Counted from the first letter of the stretch, positions 13,615 to 24,347 are shown. The stretch is 64,000 bases of DNA from Diphasiastrum complanatum (GCA_029204225.1 CM055093.1:4308056-4372055), one strand, 5' to 3'. Program-made: numbers and translations. The notes: generated by a model from the sequence alone, not told the origin.

Positions 13615-14366
13615 GGTTGTTTCATTTGCAATATTTGCAGAACAGCTTCTTCTTTGTCTGCAGATTTGACTGCTCCTTGTGTTGAGCTGGTTTCTGGTCT
13701 GGCTTTGATAGCTTCAGGTCTTTTTTCTTCTTCTGCTTTGTCATGCCCTTGTTGGTGTACAAGGCATGAGAATCAGCTGAGGAACTTGAGGCTTCAATCC
13801 TTCGCATGTTTTCCTGCAACAACATAGTGATGACTCTCGAAAGAGTCAACTTTGGATGAGTCGTGATGATCATCACCAAGCTGTTATAAGAGCTTGGCAA
13901 GCTTGTAAGTAGTTGCATCACTGCGTCTTGATTGCGTTATGACAGATCCGACAGTGGTCATTTACCTTAGTAGGTTCTTGAATTGATTAATGTGATTCTA
14001 CAGATAATCACCATTTGTCATCTTGAGGGAGTAGAATTTCTTTCTGAGATGTAGCTTGGAAGCTATATCTCGCACTTCGTATAGTGTGCTCAAAATGTCC
14101 CAGACTTCTTTCGATGTCTGAGCCTCGGATACATGGCCGATCTGTGTATCCGTGATGTTGAGGATGATCAGCGCGTAAGCTTTTCCATCCTTCAGCTTCC
14201 ATCTGGTGATTGTCGCGTCGTCCACTTTGGGTTTCCCTTCTGCACCTGTAACAACGTCGTACAATTCTTTTGCCATTAGTATAGCCTTCATCTTAAATTT
14301 TCACAGATGGTAATTGGCTCCATCAAGCTTGTCCATGAGAGGAGTGGCTTTCCTTTGGAAATCCAT
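13615..14366 (-). pseudogene. Ty1/copia gag remnant
   Basis: From ATG 14366 the minus strand reads MDFQRKATPLMDKLDGANYH, then a TGA (14301-14303) where Trp is expected, then KFKMKAILMAKELYDVV, TSKEVWDILSTLYEVRD and LHLRKKFYSLKM. After a frameshift near 13960 it continues as LLTSLPSSYNSLVM and TLSRVITMLLQENMRR, then a Lys-rich linker and the knuckle start FCKYCK. A TGA follows, and the remaining His and the Tyr in place of the last Cys are out of reach. Upstream lies its primer site (14528-14539). Confidence 0.87.
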
Positions 14367-14527
14367 GTGAAAGAATTAGTCTAAGTGATAGGAAAAACTA
14401 TCAGTGACGTAAGAATGAAAATACAAAAATACAAAAATCTGATACTAAAAAATACAAAACAAGAAAACAATTACACTATCGGCTAGTAGAGTCTTGTATT
14501 GTGGGAGCTAATCAAGCTATAAAGATT

Positions 14528-14539
14528 GCACTGATACCA
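14528..14539 (-). other. Copia primer binding site (tRNA-iMet type)
   Basis: The reverse complement is TGGTATCAGTGC, which matches the iMet tRNA primer complement except near the end. The adjacent LTR begins on the plus strand with TGTTGGGAG at 14540. Confidence 0.75.
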
Positions 14540-14639
14540 TGTTGGGAGAGGAGGAAGAATAAATGATGAACACGAACGAGAAATGAACTCGAACAAGAAA
14601 CGAACGAGAAGCGAACTCGAACAGAAGCCACATGGTAGC
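14540..14639 (-). repeat. LTR start of the copia gag remnant, then lost in minisatellite
   Basis: The LTR terminus TGTTGGGAG next to the primer site is clear. GAACTCGAACGAGAAACGAAC-type short repeats follow, and from 14640 the minisatellite begins, so the LTR is either truncated or contains the array. Confidence 0.5.
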
Positions 14640-15490
14640 CTATGACAGGCTTGGTAGATAGCAGGCCTATGTGGCCTGTTACACAAGCTTATGGTAGGCC
14701 ATGTGGCAAGCCACACAGGCCTATGGTAGGCCTACATGGCTTACCATGTGACAACTTTTGAGCCCCACCTCTTTCTCTCTCTAGGTCCACTCATGCCTAC
14801 ATGGCAAAGATTGGTTGTCTTGCCACACAAGCCTATGTTAGACCTATGTGGTTTGCCACATGGCAAACCCTAAGCTTGTAAGACTTGCCACATGGTAGAC
14901 CTACAAGACTTTCCATGTGGCAGCCTATGACAAGATTGGCAGATAATAGATCTATGACATGCCTATGTGGCTTGCTACACAAGCCTATGGTAGTCCTACA
15001 TGGCTTACGACGTGAGAAGTATCAATCCTACATGGTTTTCCATGTGACAGGCCTACTTGGCTTGCCACGTGGTAGCTTGTGAGCCCCACCTCTTTCTCTC
15101 TCTATCTCCACTCATGCCTACGTGACAGAGCTTGGTTGGCTTGCAACACAAGCCTATGGCAAGCCTATGTGGCAAGCTACAACATGCTTGCATGGTAGAC
15201 ATGAGGCCTATGCCATGCCTATGTGGTCTGCCATGCAAGCCTATGGTAGGCCTACATGGCTTGCCATGTGTCAGCTTTCGAGCCCACCTCTCTATATCTC
15301 TCTCCGTGGATCTACTTCAGGCCTATATGGTAGAGCTCTGTTGGCTTGTCGCACAAGCCTATGGTAGACCCCAATCTTGCATGACTTGCCATGGGGTAGG
15401 CCTACATGGCTTGCCACATGGTAGTCTGCGACAAGCTTGGTAGATATCAGACCTATGACATGCCTATATGGCTTGCTACACAAGCCCATC
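14640..15490. repeat. Minisatellite array, GCCTATGGTAGGCCTACATGG family
   Basis: Degenerate, partly palindromic words (GCCTATGGTAGGCC, TACATGGCTTGCCACATG, CACACAAGCCTATG) alternate throughout. A longer period is visible: GAGCCCCACCTCTTTCTCTC occurs at about 14760 and 15083 and as a variant at 15281. Apparent proteins rich in LPHKPMVGLHG are translations of this repeat. A single extra copy is at 21031-21130. Confidence 0.85.
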
Positions 15491-16480
15491 GAATCAGAAA
15501 TTAGTCGGATTCAGTAAAAAATGACTAAAACTTCAAACGGGAGGTGTCCACAGGTTTGTGGGCTTGACACGAACCCATAGATTCATTTGCAGCTCAATTC
15601 CGATGCCGTGTGTCCAAAAACACCCTTTCTACTGAGGAGAATGCCACTAAATGGACTACTTTCCAAAATTCATGAGAATTGGTCCAGTGTCGCTGAACGG
15701 AGTCCATTTTTTAGAACTTCTATTTTGTCCTGTGCTGCATGCCGAGACAAACCTACAGGACTAAACCAGACTCCAAAAAGTTCAGTACTCACAAAAAAAT
15801 GTGCGTCCGAACTAGAAACCCTAAATGCAGTCCTGGGATTCTAGGCCCGTCGAGCCAAAAATTGATCGGATTCAATAAAAAACGGTCAAAACCTTGGACG
15901 GTAGGTGTCCACATGTTTGTGGGCACGACACAAACCCACAGGTTCATTTGCAGCTCAATTCCGACGTTGTTTGTCCAAAAACGCCCTTTCTGCCGAGGGG
16001 AATGCCACTAGATGGACTACTTTCTAACATTCTCGAGAATTGGTCCAATGTCGTCGAATGGAGTCCATTTTTTAGACCCTCTATTTCGTCTTGTGCTAGA
16101 CACTGAGACAAACCCACAGAACTAAACCGGACTCCAAATAGCTCAGTACTCACAACAAAACGTGCATTCAAACCAAAAATCCTAAATGCAGCCCTGGGAT
16201 TCTAGGCCTAAAGAAATTGGTCGGATTCAGTCAAAAATAGCCAGAACCTTGGACGGTAGGTGTCCAGAGGTTCGTGGACTCAACACGAACCCATTGGATC
16301 AGTTGTTGCTCAATTCCGATGTCATATGCTTGAACACGCCCTTCGTACCAAGAAGCATGCCACTAGAGCCCAATAAATGGACTGCTTTATGGCATTTTCA
16401 AGACGTGGTCCAGTATCAACGAATGGGCTCCATCTTGCATGCCGTTTGTTCCATCCAGTGCTGCACGTCGAGACGAACCC
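15491..16480 (+). repeat. Tandem satellite of about 358 bp, 2.7 units
   Basis: TCGGATTCA followed by AAAAA and GGTGTCCA recurs at 15505, 15866 and 16221, so periods are 361 and 355 bp. The units share the ACACGAACCCA, CAGCTCAATTCCGA, GGAGTCCATTTTTTAGA and GGGATTCTAGGCC blocks and differ at perhaps 10-20% of sites. The third unit is shortened and passes into AC-rich DNA. Confidence 0.9.
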
Positions 16481-17265
16481 ACATACACATACATGCAGTA
16501 GCAGTAGTAGCACCCATAAACAGACTCACTTCACACACACACAACATTGACTACTCGGTCGCACGCCTCGACCATCGACAGTCACCCAAACCATCGGTCG
16601 CTCAACGACATACATGTAGACATATACGTACACAAACACACAAATCTACACACATACATATACATGTACATGCACACACACCCTCAACTGCCCACCATCG
16701 GCGGACACTCTTTACTAGTCTATATATATATTTAAACTTATGTACACTTTTGCGCATATGTATGGGTGCACCCATGCATCCTCCTCTCCTCACCCATGCA
16801 TACACACTTTCTTAACTAAAAAGGATGGAGAGGGGGATGCATGTATGGGGAAAGTGCATATCCTCATACATTTGCACATTGTGTGCATTGAGGGGTGGGC
16901 CCCAAAAAGATTTCCCACCTCCTCTTTCCCACTCACTAAATTCAAATATTTGAAGTTTGAAGTTAAGGTTTGGTGATCTTCACACACTTCAATGTGCTTT
17001 AAACTTTAGCCAATAATCTTTATTGTATGGCTTTCTTATTTATTTTGAATTACCAAAGTTTTATCCATAAAACATGAGCAAAAAAATTTTAGTTTTCTTG
17101 ACTACCTTAAACTGTTTTTTTTTTTTTTTCAATCATTCAAATCCCTAGCTTGGCCCACCATTTTTAGGAGTGTTTAACCACAAGCCCAAACTCACTAGCT
17201 TTAACTCCTACATCAAGAACAAAAGAGACAATAAAATGAGAAAAATAGGGGGAGAGGGGGGGTTT
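16481..17265. other. AC-rich then A+T-rich DNA, no gene
   Basis: At 16620-16680 there are ACAC/ACAT repeats, flanked by CCATCGGTCGCTCAACGAC (about 16592) and CCCACCATCGGCGGACACTC (about 16689). These are the same arms seen in the hairpin at 11.8-12.0 kb. A 14-bp palindrome ATGGGTGCACCCAT is at 16762-16775. No open frame with a recognised domain. Confidence 0.5.
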
Positions 17266-17271
17266 GGAACA

Positions 17272-17310
<39 letters not shown>

Positions 17311-17330
17311 ACGCGCGCGCGCGTGCGCAT
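17266..17330. repeat. (GT)n(CG)n microsatellite
   Basis: GT dinucleotides to about 17308, then CGCGCGCG, then GTGT-rich sequence continuing irregularly to 17420. Alternating purine-pyrimidine, so potentially Z-DNA forming. Confidence 0.85.
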
Positions 17331-17462
17331 CTATGTGTGTGTGCGTGCACCTATGTGTGTCTATGCACATGTTCGTTGTGTGTGTGAGCTTTCTCCGACA
17401 CATTGAATGCACATGTGTGTGTGCACACACGCGCACACACACACACACATCTCCATATAAAG

Positions 17463-17801
17463 TATAAGCATGAAATGAGATAGAGAAGAGAGAAGATGAC
17501 TCTCTCCACGAGTTACATCCTTTTATAACAGGTCCAAACCCTATTTGGCCACTTGGCTTTCCCACCAAAATGCTAACCCTACCAATTTTGGGTCTAGATT
17601 CAATGTACCCAACTTATTCAAATTGAATCTACTCAAACTCGCATTCTATCTTTCCCACACTTTCAAAAAGTGTTTATTCAAATAAAATTTAGACTAATGA
17701 ACTTTGAAAAGTCAACCTCTAAGTCTAAAACAAGTTTTGGCCTCAATATGCCAAATATGGAAATATTGCAAAATGTGATGAAACTAGTTGAATCTTTCAC
17801 A
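17463..17801 (-). repeat. 3' LTR of element B', truncated
   Basis: On the minus strand it starts TGTGAAAGATTCAAC after the polypurine tract GAAGAGGGAG (17802-17811). It carries a TATA-like TTATAAAAGG in reverse orientation near 17522. It ends at 17463 against AC/GT simple sequence, about 270 bp short of the other family members. Confidence 0.85.
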
Positions 17802-18357
17802 CTCCCTCTTCAACTAGTTTTAGCATGGACTTTGATAATACTCCAAGTGAAGTCCTATGCTTCATGAACAAGTCTTTTCCCAATGCTTTGGTGAAGATAT
17901 CAGCTACACATTCCCTTGAAGACACATGTTGAAGCTCCACCTCCTTTGCAATGACTCGCTCCCTCACAAAATGATATTGTATCTCAATATGCTTGCTCCT
18001 AGCATGAAAGACAGGATTGGATGCCATTCTCTGGGCTGATTGATTGTCACAAAAGATGACTGGACTCTCTGAAAAATCCAGCAAGTGAAGATCCTTGATC
18101 ATCCTCTTGATCCATACCATCTCCTTTGTGCAATGTGTAAGAGCTTTGTACTCGGCCTCACTAGATGACAATGAGATAGTGGCTTGTTTTTTTGACATCC
18201 ATGATATAGCTCCATCACCTATGAAAATACAATAAGAACTAATGGATTTCCTATCCATTACATCTCCAGCATAGTCCGAATCTGAAATTCCAAAAAGATT
18301 AGGTGATGATCCCTCATACAATAAGCCAAAATCTCGAGTTCCAATGATGTACCTCAA
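17797..18357 (-). pseudogene. Copia RT C-terminus and RNase H (element B')
   Basis: An open frame of 186 codons holds the RNase H-like domain: GISDSDYAGDVMDRKS, SWMSKKQATISLSSSEAEY, MVWIKRMIKDL, FCDNQSAQRMASNPVFHAR and KHIEIQYHFVRE. The catalytic acids DSD, E in SEAEY and DN are present. The stop codon TGA is created across the junction with the LTR terminus TGTGA. Upstream (from 18357) the RT catalytic YVDD region is missing and a different sequence is joined. Intact as a frame but only a part of pol. Confidence 0.88.
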
Positions 18358-18467
18358 AACTCGCTTTCCTAGCTTCCAATGCTCCTAGCATAGTTTTTGC
18401 CAATAGAACTTTGATCCATCATAAGAATGATCTTCTTACTAAGAATAGATCTCCTTTCAATGATCAT

Positions 18468-19440
18468 TTAATGCTTAAAATAGAAACAACCATAATTGAT
18501 ATAGAGAATAGTGTCCACTTGGGATGCTTCACTATTTCTTACATCAATTTTACATGTAAAAATGTGACTAGAACATGAAGAATCAAATAGAATGTAAATG
18601 AAATGATTCCACCATGCTTCCAACTCTAAACTCTCTGGAAAAATACAGCAAACAAACAGTGAATGTGAGTGATCAACTTTTGCTTGCATGTCTCCTCCTT
18701 TGTCATTTGTTGCCATGTATCCACCATGATACTCCATGAATGAGCCTCCATCTCCATCTTGCCACAAGAAACCATCAAACCTTGGAAATCCATGAGTAGG
18801 TGAGTACATAAATGATGCAAATCTAGCACCACATGACTCCATAAACCAAGTAGTTTGCACTAGTCCATCTTCAACATCTACTTGACACAAGAAAATGACT
18901 ATGAATTCACCAAAAATTGACAATCTCCAAGTATTGGCACCAAGTAGCTCAACACTTGAGAACTTAGCCATGGATGAGTGACATAATGGACCTCCAATAG
19001 CTTCATTTCCATCAGCAAAATCAGCCAAGAATTCTAGTACAAATCCAACATCAAAACAATGCTCACCAATGTAGCTAGTTTGACCATATCTTGACAATTT
19101 GCACACATCCACATGAAATTGCTCAAACATGAGATAGAACAAGTAAAGTAAACTTGAATAACACTTCCTTGCTGCTCCTTTGACCTTACTTGAGTCCTCA
19201 ATATGCTGCAAAAACAGATCCATAACACCTTTGCCAATTACCTCTCCTTTGATGTTCTTGACTAGCTCCAAATTGCCAACTTCCCTTTTGACTACTTGAA
19301 GCGCTTTGAGATCAACCTCTTGATTTTCAACTTGACCATCACATTCATTGAACAAAATTTGTTTTCCAGATCCATTACTTGATTTTACAGCAAGATAACA
19401 TCCATCCACTTGCATAGCTCCTTTCCTTGCTTGATCTACA
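18468..19440 (-). CDS. Unrecognised ORF replacing reverse transcriptase in element B'
   Basis: About 320 codons are open directly after the integrase fragment. The upstream 60 codons of the same frame read through integrase in the wrong frame and are not counted. Readable landmarks are EPTSVDQARKGAMQVDG, KREVGNLELVKNIKG, YLFYLMFEQFHVDVCKLSRY, the acidic/Gly patch DGDGGSFMEY and the end FTCKIDVRNSEASQVDTIL. I recognise no family. A diverged second copy at 40828-41451 keeps the same strand and frame while lacking about 95 residues in the middle, which argues that it was propagated with the element. Whether it is translated is unknown; there is no obvious own promoter. It may be a captured host sequence. 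Confidence 0.5.
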
Positions 19441-19449
19441 CTTGTAGGC

Positions 19450-19947
19450 TCATCCAAAGAGGTTAGGTTTAGCACTTTCACATAAAGTCCTATTCTTCCT
19501 TTTAGCCACTCCATTTTGTTGTGGGGTCCTTGATGTTGTATACTCCCTCTTGATCCCATGCTCATCACAAAAGGCCTTGAACTTGTTAGATATGTACTCA
19601 CCACCATTGTCACCTCTCAAGCACTTGATCTTTGTGGAAAATTGGTTCTCCCTTGCATTCTTGAACTTGACAAAGACATCATACACTTCATCCTTGCTCT
19701 TTAGTAAATAGATCCAACAAAATCTACTAAAATCATCAATGAATGCTACATACATCTTAGCTCCACTATTGCTAATTGTAGTAAATCCATGAATATCCGA
19801 ATGTACAAGTTGAAAAGGCTTTGTAGATCTAGAAATAGATCTAGTATAAGGTAGTCTATGTGACTTAGACAAAGCACAAGACTCACAAACATGCTTGTCA
19901 TTACTTAAGGAACTTGGAAGACCAATCACAACCTTCTTCCTTGCCAT
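19450..19947 (-). pseudogene. Copia integrase core, truncated (element B')
   Basis: The frame starts after GAG-pre-integrase and includes HVCESCALSKSHRLPY, LVHSDIHGF, KMYVAFIDDFSRFCWIYL, LRGDNGGEYISNKFKAFCDE, TSRTPQQNGVAKRKNRTL. The DD pair is present. The downstream Glu of the usual VERKN motif reads AKRKN, so the catalytic E is lost. It ends at CESAK, exactly where the unrecognised segment begins. Confidence 0.88.
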
Positions 19948-19953
19948 TACCTC

Positions 19954-20214
19954 CTAAGTTGAGGTGTCCCATCCTTTGTGCCAAACCTCTTGAATAGAAA
20001 TTTGCTCCCTTGCAACACATCCAACTTGGTTAGCAATAACACAAGCATCAAGTTTGAACAACTTCCCTTGCCTTTTACCTTTTCCAATCAAGACATTCTT
20101 CCTTTTGATCAAACAAGCATCTCCATCAAACTCCACCTTGAGGCCCTTACTTAGCATTTGACTCACACTAAGCAAATTCTTGGTAATAGATGGAATAAAC
20201 AAGACATCCTCCAA
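19954..20214 (-). pseudogene. GAG-pre-integrase domain (element B')
   Basis: MEDVLFIPSITKNLLSVSQM, then LIKRKNVLIGKG, and the weakly kept HKGW in place of HRRLGH. It begins right at the border with the LTR at about 20215, so protease and gag were deleted. Confidence 0.8.
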
Positions 20215-20224
20215 ATGAACAATG

Positions 20225-20832
20225 ATCTTTGGTTAGAAAGAGAAATACACTACCAATTTCACCAATGTAGAAAAATCAGCATCTACACACAATTTGAGAT
20301 GCAAACACTAATAGAACTTGATCAAACTTGAATCAAATGATAAAGTACTGTTGTTGTCCATACAAAATCAGCAAGCTACTGTATTTCACACGTGTGGATC
20401 CAAAAATAACAAATATAGATCATTCTACACATAGAATTGCAAGCAATCCCCAAGATAGTGCACCAATGGATAGTAGAACCCAAGAGAACCATGTATAAGC
20501 ATGAAATGAGATAGAGAAGAGAGAAGATGACTCTCTCCATGAGTTACATCCTTTTATAGCAGGTCCAAACCCTATTTGGCCACTTGGCTTTCCCACCAAA
20601 ATGCTAACCCTACCAATTTTGGGTCTAGATTCAATGTACCCAACTTATTCAAATTGAATCTACTCAAACTCGCATTCTATCTTTCCCACACTTTCAAAAA
20701 GTGTTTATTCAAATGAAATTTAGACTAATGAACTTTGAAAAGTCAACCTCTAAGTCTAAAACAAGTTTTGGTCTCAATATGCCAAATATGGAAATATTGC
20801 AAAATGTGATGAAACTAGTTGAATCTTTCACA
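20225..20832 (-). repeat. 5' LTR of element B', primer-site end missing
   Basis: Homologous to LTRs at 40222-40743 and, in reverse, at 26758-27400. It contains TTTCACACGTGTGG at about 20384 and the same TATA-like box. It ends with TTTCACA at 20832. The primer-site side is replaced by the GAG-pre-integrase remnant. Confidence 0.8.
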
Positions 20833-21138
20833 GGCCACTCGTAAACGACCATCGGCTTTCCTCCTAAACCATCAGCCACCATCCAAAGCATCGGTCGTCA
20901 ACTAGATCGTCGACTACTCATCAACGATGGGCATACACACTTTCAACCCAAACCATTGACCTTCGACCCAATCCATCGGCCGTAATCAAAATTGTCAGCC
21001 ACCCGTCATCGATGGGCTTACCACCATCCACCTCTTTCTCTCTTTAGGTCCACTCGAGCCTATGTGGCAAAGCTTGGTTGGCTTGCCACACAAGCCTATG
21101 TTACACCTATGTGGTTTGCCACATCGCAAACCATAAGC
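20833..21138. repeat. Dispersed CATCGGYCGTC repeat and a stray minisatellite unit
   Basis: 20833-21015 matches the ACCATCGG/GTCAACGATGGGC repeat seen near 11.4-12.0 and 16.6 kb. 21031-21130 is one unit of the 14.6-15.5 kb minisatellite, including CCACCTCTTTCTCTC and GGCTTGCCACACAAGCCTATG. Confidence 0.65.
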
Positions 21139-21147
21139 TTATATAAG
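21139..21147 (+). promoter_or_regulatory. TATA-like box upstream of the 21.4-kb ORF
   Basis: TTATATAAG lies about 255 bp before ATG 21401, with a stop-rich leader between. The box lies just past the end of the stray minisatellite unit. Confidence 0.4.
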
Positions 21148-21400
21148 GGCTGAATTCGAGTCATTTGTCACCTTTGCTAGCGAAGCTCTACCAAAATTTA
21201 CTCTAAAATTACCAAGTTCTCCGTTTGCAACCAAACTTCCTACCAGCTGTCATCTGATCATACTGAACACCGATCTGTGCTCTGAACTACAGTTATTATC
21301 ATCCAACACTCGTTATTCACAGTTTTCTACCATTTCCACACCCTTTTCCATTTTCCACCATTTTTTTCTATTTTTCCGACCGCTAATCATCACTGCTAAC

Positions 21401-22005
21401 ATGGCCTCCTCATCCTCTGAAGACTCTAGCGCCAAACAGGTGATCCAGCGTGACATCCCCAAGGCCACACAAATTTGACGTCTACCCTTTGACGCTATGA
21501 TCCAACCATGGCTATAGACAGCCGGTCCACTTCTAGTGGCAATGGGTTTTCACCAGGCACTCTTCCATTCTAAGATTAACATGGGCCTCGCCCTTCATGC
21601 TTATGCCACCTGGGATGAGGAAAAGACTCGTTTCCACTTCATGTACCAAGGTACCACATACAAGGTCAGGATTAACGCCAACTCAATGGTTACCATTGGC
21701 ATTATGTCTGATGATCGTCATCCCTTCTCCCATCGCAATGCCAAAACTCTGATCAAGCCTTTCGTTACCCAAACTACACCAAAAATCCCAATTCAGACTA
21801 ACAATGGTTACCTGATAGATGCTATCACGGAGCCCATCATTCAGGCGGCTACGCTTCTGTTGAATAACGTTATGGTTATCTCAACATTTCACAAGGACAA
21901 AATCCAGTCTAAGCTACTGAGTCAAATAGTGGAAACCTATTTGGAACTCCCTAGCCCCTCCGTTGTGCCATACGACTGGCATAGCTTCCTTATTCATGCT
22001 GAATT
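21401..22005 (+). pseudogene. Unrecognised ORF with two in-frame stops, ending at an LTR
   Basis: From ATG 21401 one frame reads MASSSSEDSSAKQVIQRDIP, a TGA at 21476-21478, LPFDAMIQPWL, a TAG at 21515-21517, then an open run with LVAMGFHQALFHSKINMG, YATWDEEKTRFHFMYQG, KTLIKPFVTQTTPKIPIQT and VPYDWHSFLIHAEF. The frame stays constant for 200 codons, so it was once coding. I do not recognise the family. Sixty bases further on a polypurine tract and LTR start, so it occupies the 3' interior of an LTR element. Captured gene or a diverged gag-like ORF are both possible. Confidence 0.5.
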
Positions 22006-22065
22006 CACACGTGTGGGGTGCCCTACACACGTATTTTTATGCTTGATCCACATTAGATACATTTT

Positions 22066-22545
22066 TAGGAGGAGTGTCAAAATATTGAAAAATCTATCTA
22101 ATGTTGTGAGTATGGGTCCTGAAAATGCCAAAGATGAATTGAGCTCTTTTGGCTTAGTAAAGACCCATCTTAGAATAAAACACTCAAGGTAGGTAGAAGT
22201 AGAAACTCGAGCTACCATAGGAATTGCCATTTGTACTTTACATCCACATTTAATGCATGAAAAGACTATGTGGCACAATTAGACATAGTGAGGTGGCTTG
22301 GATAAGTCTAGATAGCTTGAGAGGTGGATCCACAACTCCAATTCAACTCAAAGTAGGAGAAGAGTCCATGGATCTATATATATGTGATGTTCTCTCATTG
22401 AAATAATCATGAAATTTGTGTGTAATGCAAATTTGGAGACAAGCTCTTTGTGCCCTCTCTCTCTCCATGAGTTTTGTACTTGTTATTTTCTCTCTCTAGC
22501 TGAGTAGAGGCATTTATGATGCTTAGTCTTATGTTTTGTTGACAG
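22066..22545 (+). repeat. Polypurine tract and LTR beginning TGTCAAAATATTG (right edge approximate)
   Basis: TAGGAGGAG directly precedes TGTCAAAATATTG at 22075. The same arrangement (GAGGAGGAG/TGTTAAAATTG) marks the LTRs at 23505 and, on the minus strand, 31837 and 37350. TATATATATG at about 22376 may be its TATA box. No partner LTR was found. Confidence 0.6.
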
Positions 22546-23504
22546 ATCTTGCCCAAAAGATCTTGAGGAGTCATCTCGAGGTTCAAGTGTGCCAAGGATT
22601 GAGGAGGAGAGTCCTTCTCAAGTTATGATTCCAAGAAGAATCTCAAGAGACATGGTTGAGCTCATATGGCTCACATTTCAAGGGAAAGAGGAGCACATTT
22701 CAAGTGGTATACATCTCATGCTTGCTTCTCTTATGTCATTTGGTGAATCAATTTGCTTTAGTGAGACTTTTGCATCTCAAAGTTGGAGTAAACCCATACT
22801 AGTTGAGTAAATGATGTCTCTATTGAGACCGTAGTTGATGTTCTTAATGATTTGAAATTGATTGTAGATCAATTAGAAAGCAAATGATTATTTCATCAAA
22901 TGTATGCTCTTGAGTCTTGCAAGAGCAAGAGTGATTTGTCCACTCATAGTGTGAAAAATTGTCTTTTTTCATGTATTGAGACAAATTGTAAACTCTTTAT
23001 GAGAGTAAGTGAATCATCCTCTAAGGAAACTTATCTCCATAATGAAGTATTTAGCCTCATTAGATCTGAGATTAGCATGGTAATCAAGCATGGAGATATG
23101 ATGCAAACTCTTTGTTATTATAGCATGCATAGTCTTGCCAATGTTGATGAGCCTAATTCTCTAGATCTTGGTAGCATGATGTTGGATCTTTGTGATCCTA
23201 TGAATCAATAAGGACTCTTTATTTTCTCATGGAGTTTCAGCTATTTTCAAGGAGGAGGAGCTTTTGGATCAACCATATGTTTCAAGGATGGAACAAATCA
23301 ATCAAGTATTGCAAAGCTCTCAAGTTCATCAAAGAAGTCAACTTCAAAGAGGCACTATCATGGATATGGTGATTTCAGATCTACATCAACCTCATTGGCT
23401 GATCTTCCCACCTTTGAACCGGCAAGCATATTTGAAGACCAATTCAGCCCATGGAGTCAAGCTTAACATCATCATGCTTTTATCAAGTTAGTTTTGAGGA
23501 GGAG
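22546..23504 (+). pseudogene. Degenerate interior of an LTR element
   Basis: EESSRGSSVPRIEEESPSQV, then PRRISRDM, resembles the linker before copia reverse transcriptase. The following 900 bp is open in short blocks (ETVVDVLNDLKLIVDQLES, CLFSCIETNCKLFMRVSES) with no recognised domain. It ends with the polypurine tract GAGGAGGAG at 23496-23504. Decayed or non-autonomous. Confidence 0.4.
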
Positions 23505-24347
23505 TGTTAAAATTGGCAAAAGCTAACTTGATCAAATCTTGTAAATAGCATTATGACTAGTACATATCATCATTAGACATGTGTAGAGCCTGTTCCCACG
23601 TGTGAAATAAATGCATTTATCATTTAGAAGAGTCATATAGGTTGTACATACCATTTCATTTGAGATCTAGTGGCTAAAATGGCCAAAATCTAGTTTTCTA
23701 GCTATATGCCACTTGGCATTATGTTATTGGTAGGAAAAGCTATTTCACATGGATAGGAGTGATCTCACATGTGCCAAGGACTGCTCACATGTGTGAAAAC
23801 ATCAGTATTAGAGATCCAACTTGTAGTAGATATTTGTGCAAGTCCCTATAAATTAGAAAAACTGCTAAAATCAAGGGAGGTGGCTATAAGTTAGGAAACT
23901 TGGTCCATGTGCCATATTGATGATTATTGGTAGATCCTTTGATGAGTAGGCATGATCACACGTGCCAAATCAGCTGAGTAGGCATTAGATCTTGTGTATA
24001 TATAGTGGCTCATTTGGCCATAATTGACATGGAAGCTAAATCTTGGTTTTGGTGCATTTTTTGAGTAATCTCTCCATTTGTCTTGCTAATTTATGCATTG
24101 ATTGGGTTATAAGCTTAGTGTACTTCATTCTTTGCTGGTAGTCCGTACTCTGACAGGTATTCACACCTGTGAAACCAGCAAGTACAAGTTTTGATCATAT
24201 TTGATTGTTCTTGCTAGATTTGTTGATGTAGATTTGATCTAATGCTATCTAATCTTGTGTAGATTGGTAGATCAATCTAATCTAACACCCAATCACACTT
24301 GTGGATCTAATTTGGATCCATTCTTGGTCCTTTTTGCTATACTTTCA
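23505..24347 (+). repeat. LTR, 843 bp (TGTTAAAATTGG ... TACTTTCA)
   Basis: It is preceded by a polypurine tract, starts TG and ends CA. It contains GTGTATATATAGTGG (about 23994), a TATA candidate, and the palindrome-like TTCACACCTGTGAA near 24161. Its last 375 bp is repeated at 25571-25936 with about 5% difference. Confidence 0.75.

Larger units (their letters stand above)
17463..20832 (-). mobile_element. Young copia deletion derivative with RT replaced by an unknown ORF (element B')
   Basis: The shared LTR portions (17463-17801 and 20494-20832) differ at about 4 of 340 positions, so the insertion is recent or homogenised. The minus-strand order is partial LTR, GAG-pre-integrase (20214-19954), integrase (19947-19450), an unrecognised segment (about 19440-18468), the C-terminal RT/RNase H part (18357-17797), polypurine tract and LTR. 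Primer site, gag, protease and most of RT are absent, and both LTRs lack part of their U5 side. It cannot be autonomous. Confidence 0.85.

Noticed and set aside
15122-15443. Overlapping frames with repeated LPHKPMVGLHG-like words
   Set aside because: They translate the GCCTATGGTAGGCC minisatellite and appear in several frames and both strands.
19441-19613. Upstream extension of the RT-replacing ORF
   Set aside because: These codons are an out-of-frame reading of the integrase GGEYISNKF to KNRTL region.
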